From Mesostigma viride (lineage: Eukaryota > Streptophyta > Mesostigmatophyceae > Mesostigmatales > Mesostigmataceae): a stretch of DNA of 64,000 nucleotides. The translations under genes were made by a program, and so were the position numbers. The stretch's first letter is position 1; each line of letters starts with the position of its first letter. Under the pieces are notes generated by a model. That model made no database searches. It worked only from the letters and a program-made list of their open reading frames with translations, and was not told the DNA's origin. Where the stretch lies: assembly GCA_009746045.1 (NCBI GenBank), contig RPFO01001180.1, positions 62,001 through 126,000 of the forward strand, written 5' to 3'. Positions 19,637 to 30,088 of the stretch are shown piece after piece.

Positions 19637-20475
19637 CGGGGCTGGGAGCTGGTCAGGTCCAACCGGGCGCCGGCGTAGAAGCGGAGTTGCTTGGCGGCGG
19701 TGCTCAGCTCGAGCTCGGTGAACGGCGGGAGCTCGTCGGGGTCGGCCAGGGGTTCCGTCAGGGCTGGGTACGTGTAGTCCTGCTCAGCGGCGGGCGGTTT
19801 GGGCGGCGCAGGGACGTCCGCAGGCGCTACTGCCAGGCGCGCGGCCGCCAAAGGGCCAAGTGCCGGCGGAGGCGGCGGGGGGACGCCGAGCAGCCGGGAC
19901 TGGGAGGAATACCACTGGTCAAGCTGCTGCTGCGGTGAGCCAGAGAGCGTCCGCAGCGCCGGCTGCGCGCCGCCGGCGGGCCGTTGGGCGTGACGCAGGC
20001 GGGTCCAGGCGTACTTGCCGTGCTGGTCCTTGAGGTGGGCGAAGTCAGTACTCGCGGACATGAAGGTCCTCCTGCTCCTTGGTCGCCTGCCGGATGGCCG
20101 ACTGGTAATCGGCTTTGAGGCGGGCGTAGCGGGCGGGGTCGCTGTTGTCGCGCAGGGCTTGCCGGGCCTGGATGACGGCGGGGAGCCGGTGCAGGCTGGT
20201 GAAGCGGGGCCGGCGGGCGGCGGGGGGGCAGCAGGGCCCCGGCCGCGGGCAGCTTGTCAGCGAGGTGCCGAAGGGCCGATGCCGGGCCGGCGCAGCGAAC
20301 AGCTGGGCGTGGCTGGGCGGGATGTCCAGCGCGTCGACGAACGCCTCTGCCGCGCGCTTGTGGGCGCGTTTTTCAAAGAAGTCCTCCAGAGCGTCGTCAG
20401 ATTTCTCAAGCAACTGCAGTGTGCGCAAATCAGGTGGTGCCACGTGCTTACGAAAGGGCGAGGGGAATCGCAGGC
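19637..20475 (-). pseudogene. LINE linker between endonuclease and RT
   Basis: Two open stretches (20443-20045 and 20061-19633) encode an alanine/proline-rich, helical linker with arginine-rich segments. It contains DDALEDFFEKRAHKRAAEAF and PPFTELELSTAAKQL just before RT. No known domain apart from its place in the polyprotein. Confidence 0.55.
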
Positions 20476-21043
20476 GGATGCGGGCGCGGTGACGATGCGA
20501 TGATCGGAGCGCACCAGGGGGATCACATGCGAGCGAGCAGCTAGTTCAGATCCTTGATGACGCTTGCGCATTACAACATAGTCGATGCAGCGTTCAGCGC
20601 CAGTTGGCGAGGTGTGTGTGACCAAAGCATCTGGACTATATGTGGAAAGCGGGTGTTGGCAGTGACCAAATCGCATGTCGTAAGCAAATCAGCAAAAAGT
20701 TCAGTGTTGGCATTGGAGACCGTACCGTTGGGGGCGTGCTGACATCCGCCAGTACCCGGTGCATGGTAGCGTGGCGTTGGCGTCCAGCAGCAGAGCGAGG
20801 TAGTTGCGACCAGGGATGCCGTTCGCCAGGTTCTCCAGCGCTGCAAAGAAGTCCTTGCGATCTTGGTCCATGGGTGGCCGGAGTGGGGTGCGTAACCGAC
20901 GCCCACCGTCAGGGCGTAGGTCGAGTGGCCCTCCATCGAATGAAAAGTGGCCACAAGGAGCCGAGCGTTGACCAGCTGGGGACGTTCGCCCATGTGGCGT
21001 ACGGCGAGCGGGGAGCAGAGGAGACCGACGCCCCCGTTCCCGG

Positions 21044-22405
21044 CAGTGACTGGCCATACGCGATACGCGTCGTACGCGGCCCCAGGTGTATAATGTATAA
21101 TACGCGGTGTATAATGTATTATACGCTGATCGTACGCTAACTGTTGAAAACCCCTTTTTTGGCAGGCTTTTGAGGGTTTTTCAACATTCTGAGCAATCAA
21201 GCATGGTCTGCTGGTGTTTTTGCCATACCCGTTTTGCCTATACCTGACATATATAGCATGACCTTGGCATCGCCATCACTACCTAAATACAAGCATAGTT
21301 TCTAACGGTCTAACTTGATAGTTTCTCTTCAAAATCGAGACAACATGCAACTAAGTATCAATACCAGTATCGATTCACAACTCACTGGAAAGGATAATAG
21401 ATAATAAATTTGTAGAACTCAAGATATGCATGCACTGTACATTGCCCCGAGGTGTCGATGACATTGAAGGGCGTCGATGGCATTGAAAGGCGCAAATGAA
21501 TGCCTTGCACAGCTCCTCGTCCAGCTGCTCTTTGCTGAGCCCATAAGGTGCGGGCAAATTACCATCGGTGGATTGGCCCTTTGATGATCCGCTTGGCCCA
21601 GCCGCCCCAGCAGCGCGCCCCGAGGTGTTGCTGGCATGAGCGGACACCCAGTTAGAGGCGTCGGTTTCTACAACGTCCGCAAGCCTGTCTTTAAGTGCCG
21701 CCCGCACATCAGCCTGCTTCTTGGCGTCACTAGTCGCCTTCCTCTTCCTGGTATTGCTTTCCTTCTCCGCCTGCTCGACCAGCAGCCTACATAACGGAGT
21801 ACTCCATCATCCACGTAGTAGTTATTTGTCTGCTGCCCATTCTTGAGGATGCGCTCTTTGCTAATGTATGTCCAGACAGTTTCGGATGTGGCCTCTTCTT
21901 CATCGGGCCGCACATCATCATCGTGTTCCATTGACTCCTCATTCGTGTCAGCCATGCCTGAATGTCGATATGCTACGATAGAGGTGCCAGACGACCACGA
22001 CGTTGCTGGCACACCTTATCACCTTCTGGATGATGAATCTTCAGCCTTCCCGCCTTCACATTTCCGGTGAAATGGGTGTTAGTTTATTTCCATATAACAG
22101 TTCCCGCCTTCACATTCCCGCCTTCACAAGTCACAATGAACGCGCTTTTAGCTTTAGTGCATTATACACTAGCTAGCTCATCACGCAACTATTTGTTCCT
22201 ACTACAGGTCGGCGCGCCGCAGTCTACGCAAGCAAATGCACCCACCTCGTAAGCCAAAAATATGCCAAAAATACGCGAAAATACGCAAAAATGCGCAAAA
22301 AATACGCGTTGCGTATGAAAGTACCCCATTTTCGTACGCGCCGCTTGCGTATCACGCATAATACGCTAAATACGGCGTATAATACGGCGTATCGGCCAGT
22401 CACTG
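21044..22405 (-). mobile_element. hAT DNA transposon, internally deleted
   Basis: 1362 bp with terminal inverted repeats CAGTGACTGGCC at both ends, extending with a mismatch into ATACGC. The target GTTCCCGG is duplicated at 21036-21043 and 22406-22413. An 8-bp duplication and CAGTG termini are hallmarks of the hAT superfamily. The subterminal regions are packed with TATACGC/GCGTATAA-like words in both orientations, possible transposase binding sites. Only the N-terminal part of a transposase-like ORF is left. Confidence 0.9.
21375..21955 (-). pseudogene. hAT transposase-like N-terminal fragment
   Basis: ATG at 21955 (MADTNEESMEHDDDVRPDEE), an acidic start, then VWTYISKERILKNGQ, which resembles the start of a BED-type DNA-binding region. 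A frame change near 21785 leads into a lysine/arginine-rich segment and LSKEQLDEELCKAFICA, then, in another frame, APFNAIDALQC, similar to the IPFxVV segment ahead of the hAT catalytic domain. The catalytic RNase H fold is missing, so the element would need a helper transposase. Confidence 0.5.
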
Positions 22406-22887
22406 GTTCCCGGTGCCGTCGCCGCCTCCGTAGTGGAACCGCTAGCCGTCGATGTCGTCAGCAGCAAGGGCAGTTGATCCGCAGGCCGATGCAGTGCGCC
22501 TGTGTTCTTCTTGGATTCCCAGGATGGCGATATTATTGTCGATGCAGAAACCAATAAGATTGGAGACTCGATGGCACTGACAGTCGTCACTGCGCAGGCG
22601 CAGTGACAGCGGTCAGCGTCGGGCTGGAGCGTGCGGGCGTTGAAGGTGGCGATGACCAACTGGGGCGCGCGTTGACCGAAAAGGGGGGTGCAGGCGGGGG
22701 TGGGGGCGGACATGGAGCAGGGTGGTGAGGGGGGGGGGGGTGGAGGTGGTGGGGTAGTAGGGGGGGCGGGTTGAATATAATTATAGAAATATAATAAAAT
22801 ATAATTATACAAGAGTAAAGGCACCCACGTAAAAATAAACAAAGCCAACGCTAACAAGGGATACCACGACAAAACAACTATACAGCC

Positions 22888-23152
22888 ATGCTACGCCCTG
22901 GCTGTGTTCAGATTACTTGCCCACGCTCCTTGCTATGATATGCTCACATGGGTCTTATTGCACCCACAGTTTGCCGGATCGTTAGCCTGTCCTTTTAGCT
23001 AGCCGCGCCCGATTGCAGCTGTGGCATGCCTTTGGCATGAAGGAGACTGGGGGTCTCTGCCCTTTCTCCTGTAGTGCACACACAGGGATTAAAAGCACTT
23101 CGGTGCTCCGTGACTCCCCAACGGGAGCACGAGTTTAATTAATTAATTAATT
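22888..23152 (+). mobile_element. SINE-like retroposon with (TTAA)n tail, copy 1
   Basis: 265 bp flanked by a 12-bp target duplication AACTATACAGCC (22876-22887 and 23153-23164). It ends in the hairpin CTCCC-CAAC-GGGAG and a (TTAA)n tail. A second copy in inverse orientation is at 45705-45989, roughly 88% similar by eye. It encodes nothing recognisable and appears 5'-truncated relative to copy 2. It could be a SINE or a truncated LINE end. Confidence 0.75.
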
Positions 23153-23239
23153 AACTATACAGCCGGCATGGGACACTCGATCCACACCGCGGAATGAAGT
23201 AAAACAGCCTGATATATTAATTCCACGAGCCTGATATAT

Positions 23240-23283
23240 TAATAGCCACGTGACTGCGTCATGTGAGCATAAGTCCTCAGTGC
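23240..23283 (-). mobile_element. LINE 3'-end remnant
   Basis: CACGTGACTGCGTCATGTGA and the following GCATAAGTCCTCAGTG match the 3' end of the LINE at 4970-5012. Only about 40 bp remain. Confidence 0.6.
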
Positions 23284-23427
23284 ACTATACTTTTCGTCCG
23301 AGGGTGGTAAAAAGCATCCGAGGCGTAAATTACGAGGTGGTAATTTACTCCGCTTTTACTCTTACGGTATACATTCGCGCTAGGATACGATCTCGTAAGT
23401 TACGAATTAGATCCGAGGTAAGATCCG

Positions 23428-23605
23428 ACGTCGTAATGTACGAGGTAGTAATTTACGAGGTAGTAATCTACGAGGTAGTAATGTACGAGGTAGTAAGGTA
23501 CGAGGTAGTAATGTACGAGGTAGTAATGTACGAGGTAGTAATTTACGAGGTAGTAAGGTACGAGGTAGTAATTTGCGACGTAGTAATCTACGAGTTGGTA
23601 ATTTA
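23428..23605 (+). repeat. 15-bp minisatellite
   Basis: About 11 units of TACGAGGTAGTAATT with variants (ATG, ATC, AGG at the variable triplet). The unit is a multiple of three and so stays open in one frame, but there is no sign that it is translated. Confidence 0.9.
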
Positions 23606-24334
23606 CGATCCCGGTACTCGGTCCCGTAGGTTACGACGTCGTATGCTTCTCGCGTACACTACCGGTACTACAATCATGTCGCTATGTCGTTCTGAATTGC
23701 AGTACGCATGTCACTTATCAGAATTTCACTTTGATTTCACTTATCATTTCGGTCAACCTAACCCCTAACACCCATTTACCCGGGGGAAAAAAAATGAATG
23801 GCATTTGCAGCAAGGCTCATGCAAGACAAGTTCCTATTTCATAAAAAATTTCATTATTAAATGCAGGATTACATGTCATGCACAAAAATCCAACGCCTTC
23901 ACAGAAAATAGCATATCAAGTCTTCTGACGACAATATCAAGTCAATATCAAATTCGTGGCTTCTCTTCGTGGCTTGAAATACTGTTTCCATGCGGTGCTT
24001 AGGACAGCTCCGGGGATGTCGGCACCGCACAGAAGCTCCATCCGGGAGCAAGTGCGCCGGGGGAAGATGTTGTACATCCAGAGCTCGATATGTGCGGGAA
24101 GCCGTCGTGTTGGAAACCGAGGTGTCTGCACAGAATTCCGCGCGCAGGCAGCTTGTGCCTTTACGGGGGAAGACCTGCGACACAAAAACCGTGTCCGGAC
24201 AATGCAATACGGAGAAATGGCAACGGCAGATGGAGTCGGCTAAGGCCGCTTGTAAGGAAAGTGATTTTTAATGCACGAATAAATGTATAATGCATGCTAC
24301 ATCGCCATCGCTTGGGCGGTGAAAAGACAAGGAC
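23606..24334. other. Unassigned region
   Basis: Open stretches exist on both strands at 23899-24290, but none shows a known domain or convincing splice structure. Confidence 0.3.
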
Positions 24335-24565
24335 CAACCACATGCCCCCACCTACCCTTCGTGCATCCCGCCCTTGACGAGGCACAACCATGTGCCCCCA
24401 CCTACCCTTTGTGCGTCCCTCCCTTGACAAGAAACAAGCACGTGCACCTATCTAACCTTTGTGCATCCCTTCCTTGGCAAGGAACAAGCACACCCACCCA
24501 CCTACTCCACATGCATCCCTCCCTTGACAAGGAACAAGCACGATCACCCAGCTACCCACTAGCAC
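24335..24565 (+). repeat. Degenerate ~55-bp tandem repeat
   Basis: Four diverged units, each built around CATCCCTCCCTTGACAAGGA ACAAGCAC-type sequence followed by CACCTACC. Confidence 0.75.
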
Positions 24566-24789
24566 GGCAGCAAGGCAGACCTTACAATGGCAAGTGATGT
24601 TTATCGGTAGAAACTGTTAGACAACTAGCAAACGAGCCAGCCGGTGAAGAGCAAGGCACGCATGCAAGGAATTTGTCGTTGCCTATGTCTACGCTTGTGT
24701 TTGTCACTGCAGTTGAAATCTGCATTTGCATCAGCAGGCCCGATCGAACCCCATGTCGCCACCCGCATTTCCACTTATACTTCACGGCC

Positions 24790-25185
24790 CCTTATTCTTC
24801 TCTTGTGCCTGCCTTTGCCCTAACTGTTACCCTAGCATCTGCCCTTGCCCCTATCCTTTGATCCCCAGTGTTTGCCGTTGCCCTCATCCTTCCCCTAGTG
24901 CCTGCCCTTGTCTTCATCTTTTCCCTTGTGCCTGCCCTTGCCCTTGTCCGTTCCCTCGTGCTTGACTTGTCCTAATCTCTTTCCCTTGCGCCTGCCCTTG
25001 CCCTTATCCGCTTCCCTTGTGCCTGCCCCTGCCCTTGTCATTTCCCTTGAGCCTGCCCTTTTGGCAAGCACAAGTGCCTTTGTCCTTTCCTTGGCCTTGT
25101 GCTTGCTCTTCCAGTTTCCCTTTCCTTTGCTCGTGCGGTTGCCTTTGCTCTTACCCGGGTGCTTGCCCTTGCCGTTTGCAAGCTG
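24790..25185 (+). repeat. Degenerate CCTGCCCTTG-type minisatellite
   Basis: Repeated TGCCTGCCCTTGCCCTTGTC words with irregular spacing and a (pyrimidine-rich) strand bias. No coding signal. Confidence 0.75.
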
Positions 25186-25720
25186 CATTATTGTCTTAGC
25201 AAGCTAGCAAGTGCAAACTGGCACTGAGCCAGAAATGCAAGCAAAGCAGCCAGTGTAAATAAGGATGGACGGGAACAGTAGAAAGCTAGAGGTGGCAACG
25301 GTGCTAGAGCTCATGGCAACAAGGTGGTCCCATTCTTGCTGCATTGGGTGCGTTGCGTGGGTGGGATATTGCGATAGGGGGACATTCTTGCCTTGGTTGT
25401 GTTTTCACATGCACCCGGTGCTTGAATTTATGCGTGCAAGGGTGGCTGGTATCCCAACCAACAGCCCAAGAGGAAAAAGAGTGCTTAGAAAGCAAGAATG
25501 ACTTATGTTGGTAATAGCAGTGGTGGCGGCAGCAAAAACTGTTGTTGTAGATGCAAGCTACAACACTGCTGATGGTTTCTCACACTGATGTGGATAATGA
25601 TAATGCATGCCACTTAACGGGACCATATAAACCACAACAAGAATAATCGTGAGAGCAAAAGAAAGAGGAGTACAAAACGCCCGGCTTACCTAGCTACAGC
25701 AAAAAAATTGCATGAAAAAC
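25186..25720. other. Unassigned spacer
   Basis: No feature recognised. Confidence 0.3.
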
Positions 25721-25729
25721 AAGATAACT

Positions 25730-25860
25730 CACCTTTGTCGCAGCAGTGACCATATCAGACAGCTCACAAAAACTTGTTGATCCTTGAAACTTCCTGCTTG
25801 AAGGCAGCCACCAACGGTCTGGATTTTTCACCCCAGTCCTTCTCAACAGCCAAGGGAAAG
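25730..25860 (-). pseudogene. Possible exon remnant
   Basis: On the minus strand a coding-like peptide reads VEKDWGEKSRPLVAAFKQ and then EVSRINKF; one base out of frame it continues with ELSDMVTAATK and a good GTGAGT donor near 25733. The helical, charged composition looks like protein, but I do not recognise the family. The frame break suggests decay. Confidence 0.3.
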
Positions 25861-25909
25861 GGAAAGAGAGAGGAGGGGTGCGGGAGGGACAAGAGAGCGG
25901 GGGGTGGGA

Positions 25910-26214
<305 letters not shown>

Positions 26215-26980
26215 AGAAGTGCGGGTGGGGGTGGGAGAGGTGGGATGGAACATTCACTACGTTAGCAGGCGACTAAACTGCTACAATGACACAAAACCAC
26301 GGAGCTAGGCCCTTAGCTCCATCAGATCAGAGTGAGAACCCATGTTGAAACTGGGACAAATGCCATTAGAATGCTACTATGACCGTGGCTAGTAAACGTG
26401 AATTGACACCCTGGTTGTGACTTCAACGATTGGAGGCAACCTTGCCAAGTCTCCCAAATGCAGTCGGCTAGACAAGCTTCACAAAAAACGCAGCAAACAT
26501 GTTAAGGTTGCTAATATTCCAACGACGCGCATCCGCAGTCCGGCTGCCAATGAAGTCTTCTTGGTCGCCAGCTGTGCACAGAGGAGTAACCGTTAGAGAC
26601 GCCAATTTGCGAACAACTCATTACAATTACAAAGCGCAGCAAGCAGATGGCTATGCATCAACAATTACTTCCGCTCGCCCTCGTATTTAGCCAGGTCTAT
26701 CTGCCCAAACTGGGTAAATGTTTTGCGATCGGTGAAATTGGCACTCTAGTGACTTACTTTCCCAGAAAGTGTCCATTCACACGACAACCGACTCACGCTC
26801 ACACGTCGTGAGGAGTTGCCGATAGGATAAACGGCCACAGTTTCTCGGTTCTCTTGTTCCGTTGGTCGTGCCGCTAGCGTGCCAGCCGCTCCAGTCCCTA
26901 AAATTCAAATTCTAGTTGTTCGAGAAAACGTTGTCGGCACGGCGACGGCACGATGCCGGGCCGGGTTGCATGGGCCATGG
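26215..26980. other. Unassigned region
   Basis: No recognisable gene or repeat before the 85-bp array. Confidence 0.3.
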
Positions 26981-26984
26981 AGGG

Positions 26985-27745
26985 GGGTGATACACAAATA
27001 CCGTACAGGTGGTACACAACTGCCGCCAGTACAACAGCGGGGCGCTGCGTACCTGCCGCGTGGGAAGGAGGGGGGTGGTACACAAATACCGTACAGGTGG
27101 TACACAACTGCAGCCAGGACAACAGCCGGGCGCTGCGTACCTGCCGTGGGAAGGAGGGGGGTGGTACACAAATACCGTACAGGTGGTACACAACTGCAGC
27201 CAGGACAACAGCCGGGCGCTGCGTACCTGCCGTGGGAAGGAGGGGGTGGTACACAAATACCGTACAGGTGGTACACAACTGCAGCCAGGACAACAGCGGT
27301 TCGCTGCGTACCTGCCGTGGGAAGGAGGGGGTGGTACACAAATACCGTACAGGTGGTACACAACTGCAGCCAGGACAACAGCCGGGCGCTGCGTACCTGC
27401 CGTGGGGAGTGGGGTGGTACACAAATACCGTACAGGTGGTACACAACTGCAGACAGGACAACAGCCGGGCGCTGCGTACCTGCCGTGGGAAGGAGGGGGG
27501 TGGTACACAAATACCGTACAGGTGGTACACAACAGCAGCCAGGACAACAGCCGGGCGCTGCGCTCCTGCCGTGGGAAGGAGGGGGGTGGTACACAAATAC
27601 CGTACAGGTGGTACACAACAGCAGCCAGGACAACAGCGGGTCGCTGCGTACCTGCCGTGGGAAGGAGGGGGGTGGTACACAAATACCGTACAGGTGGTAC
27701 ACAACTGCTGCCAGTACAGTACAACAGCGGGTCCTGACTCCTGCC
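26985..27745 (+). repeat. 85-bp tandem array, nine units
   Basis: TACACAAATACCGTACAGG begins units at 26991, 27079, 27165, 27250, 27335, 27419, 27504, 27590 and 27676 (spacing 84-88 bp). Each unit holds GGTGGTACACAA twice, so it grew from a shorter repeat. The variable spacing disrupts any single reading frame. Confidence 0.95.
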
Positions 27746-27756
27746 GTGGGGAGTTA

Positions 27757-28325
27757 GCCAACGGCCAACATCTAAACTCTTCTCTTAATCAACAATCTAT
27801 ATTACCAATAGCCGCCGCCTATCAAACAGATCCTATTCATCACGCGCGGCAACGCCCCGTCATCGCCCCGGCATCGCCCCGTCATCGCCCCGTGATCGCC
27901 ATGCCGAGGGCCAACCTCTTAACTCTTTATTCGGAGTAATAGTCAACGACCTATATTACCAATAGCCGCCGCATATAAAAAAGGTCGTATTCATGACGCG
28001 CGTCGAGGGCGATGACGGTGACGCCGTCACCGTCATCGCCCTCGACGGGCCAACATCTAACCTCTTCTCTTAATCAACAAACTATATTACCAATAGCCGC
28101 CGCCCATCAAACAGATCCTATTCATCACGCGCGTCAACGCCCCGTCATCGCCCCGTCATCGCCCCGTGATCGCCATGCCGAGGGCCAACCTCATAACTCT
28201 TTATTTGGAGTAATAGTAAACGACCTATATTACCAATAGCTGCCGCCTATCAAACAGGTCCTTTCCATCACGCCCGTCGAGAGCGATGACGGTGACGGCC
28301 GTCACCGTCATCGCCCTGCCGGCAT
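27757..28325 (+). repeat. Two ~290-bp tandem units with palindromes
   Basis: GGCCAACATCTAA at about 27758 recurs near 28048. CTATATTACCAATAGC occurs four times (about 27797, 27950, 28083, 28229), giving an A-B-A-B order. The B parts hold GTGACGCCGTCAC-type palindromes. No coding signal. Confidence 0.8.
28002..28046. repeat. Perfect 21-bp inverted repeat
   Basis: GTCGAGGGCGATGACGGTGA (plus one base) pairs perfectly with its complement across a 3-base spacer. A related palindrome is present near 28283-28315 in the second unit. Confidence 0.9.
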
Positions 28326-29095
28326 TGCCATACAAGAAGAAGCTCTCGATCCGAGGTATAGACTACCTCGGGTATCATCATCGTAATTGCTAGCATCGAG
28401 ATCATTCATACCTACCGACGATGGCCAGCTGCAAAAGAAAAATGTCGACCAACAGACAGGACCTATCGCCGGGAACCCTCAAGGCAATAAGGGCGAGACA
28501 GGCTTTCACCGTTAAGTAAAGTTGTCCACATCGTGCGAAGGAATTTGTGCTAATCTATGAGTACCTATATGGACACTTTGTCGCATTTTTTACATGGCAA
28601 ATAAGCGATGTATGTGTCATGTAGGCTGCCATTGGTGCATGCATGCATGGGCCAGCAATGATGGTCAGAGGTACATGGTGCCTATGAGATAGCCATCGAT
28701 TTGTTGATCAGCAAGTGATTCATTACGTGAGACAACAATATGTTTGGGGGCTAAGCTTCTTACATTGGTCACATGGCCCGCCATAATTGTTTTCTTATGT
28801 GTTTAAGGTTAGGGCTCTGTTCATGACTGAACGTCATGAACGCGCTCTATTCATGGCATTGATTAATTGATTTTAATTAGTCTCATGTCCATGTTGGGGG
28901 ACCGGGATCTCTGAATTCCCCAAAGAAGATATAGTGGAAGTCACCCCAAGACGTCAATATCCGTCAAGACGTCAATAACTACAAGTATGTCCACAGCTCA
29001 GCTAGTAGTCTAAAATATGGGCCTCGAGCTAATCTTGCACGCAAGCAATGCCTATCATCAAGGATTAATTAATGCCTATCAACAAGGAGACAATC
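28326..29095. other. Unassigned region
   Basis: No gene recognised. Sequence is close to random in composition with a slight AT bias. Confidence 0.3.
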
Positions 29096-29178
29096 ATTGA
29101 ATTGAATTGAATTGAATTGTAACATAACTCCGTTGGGAGTATATGTAGCACATAGCCCTTGAGAGGGGGGCATATGGC
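29096..29178 (-). mobile_element. Short retroposon 3' end
   Basis: Four GAATT units followed by GTAACATAACTCCGTTGGGA. On the minus strand this is the CTCCCAACGGAG hairpin motif followed by an (AATTC)n tail, similar to the ends of the SINE-like copies. Only the 3' end is recognisable. Confidence 0.45.
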
Positions 29179-29183
29179 CTATC

Positions 29184-29447
29184 TGTAACGACTAAAAATG
29201 ATCATCAACATCATCCACAGTCCAATATGAAAGATCTTTTTACCTGGGTTGCTTTCTTGAGTTGCAGAACTTCAAGTATCCGAGCAACGTTGAGATGGAA
29301 ATTCCACAGCACGTGATTTAGGGAATCACACCCCTTGTAGACACAAAGACAAGCTCGTGTGTAGACGACCTCTGTGGAACTGAAGGACGTCTATAGCCAA
29401 GGGGCTCTTATGGATTGGACAACAAAGCCAAGCTTTATTATACCATG
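29184..29447 (-). repeat. Gypsy-2 left (3') LTR, first part
   Basis: Matches 44339-44600 with about five differences. It is interrupted after CCATG by the copia insertion and resumes at 37277. Confidence 0.95.
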
Positions 29448-30064
29448 AGTTAACGTAAAGGATTTACGTTAGATGGATAGAGATTGTTACGCTCTTTCCA
29501 ACGGCACCTTGAACGCCTCATTTGGTTAAGGAACGTAAAAGTTATGACGTTTCCTAGGCTGTGCCGACAGTACCCGGCGCGCCACTGTGGGCGCGTACGG
29601 ACACAGGATGTACAAGTGTCACTTTGATAGTCCGCAGGACGTTGACAGGACTTGTACAGGACTTGATGGTCAATTGATAGGTAGGCGCACTGTAGCGCGC
29701 CAGGACCTATGAGACAATTGATGCTGACTAGTGTACGGATAGGTCCACAGGACTAGCCGTATGGACAATTGATAGATCTGCGCGCCAAAGGCGTGCCAGA
29801 GTCTGTGTAATCAATTGATTGACAGTTCAGCTGTGACAGTGCAGCTGAATACTTGGACGCGTCCCTAGTAAGCTATATGAGTGACTTGGTCACACCGGGA
29901 CGCTAGTTCTTGCGTGCACGTTCTCTTGGCACTGCGACCCTGTCGTCTGTGCTGCGTGCAGTCTTGGAAGTGACGTGACTTACGTCTGTGTTTCCTGATT
30001 GTTAATAAAGGCAACTTCCTGCAAGAACCATGGCGGAATTCGTGGCATTCTTACCCTCACAACT
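29448..30064 (+). repeat. Copia 5' LTR
   Basis: Starts AGTTAACGTAAAGG and ends CCCTCACAACT. AATAAA near 30004 could be the polyadenylation signal. The only difference seen from the 3' LTR is GGCATTC versus GGCGTTC near its end. Confidence 0.95.
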
Positions 30065-30088
30065 CGTATTACACGCTCTGTCAAAAAG

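Larger units (their letters stand above)
20476..22700 (-). pseudogene. LINE APE-type endonuclease, interrupted
   Basis: Start near 22650: QLVIATFNARTL (first APE motif); then, in another frame, ILGIQEEHR with the catalytic Glu near 22510. After the hAT insertion it resumes with GNGGVGLLCSPL near 21020, and ends with IDYVVM and SDHRIVT near 20480-20580. The endonuclease nicks target DNA for target-primed reverse transcription. It is broken by frame changes and the insertion. Confidence 0.8.
18090..22780 (-). mobile_element. Non-LTR retrotransposon (LINE), frameshifted, split by hAT
   Basis: Read on the minus strand: APE-type endonuclease (22700-22414 and 21035-20476), linker, RT (19636-18850), then a C-terminal domain (18644-18110). 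The 3' end at 18090 has GCTCACGTG but lacks the rest of the hairpin and tail seen in other copies. It also lacks about 145 bp present in the copies at 4951 and 55835. Many frame changes show that this copy is dead. A hAT element sits in the endonuclease. Confidence 0.85.

Noticed and set aside
22366-22872. Minus-strand ORF with hydrophobic start (MSWYPLLALALFIFTW) as a membrane protein
   Set aside because: Its later part is the LINE endonuclease start followed by the hAT end; the hydrophobic part is AT-rich 5' sequence read through.
26985-27745. CRISPR-like array
   Set aside because: Units are contiguous without unique spacers and the context is eukaryotic.
26879-27939. Long overlapping ORFs of 240-330 codons through the 85-bp array
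   Set aside because: Open in several frames on both strands because of the repeat; unit length varies by non-multiples of three.
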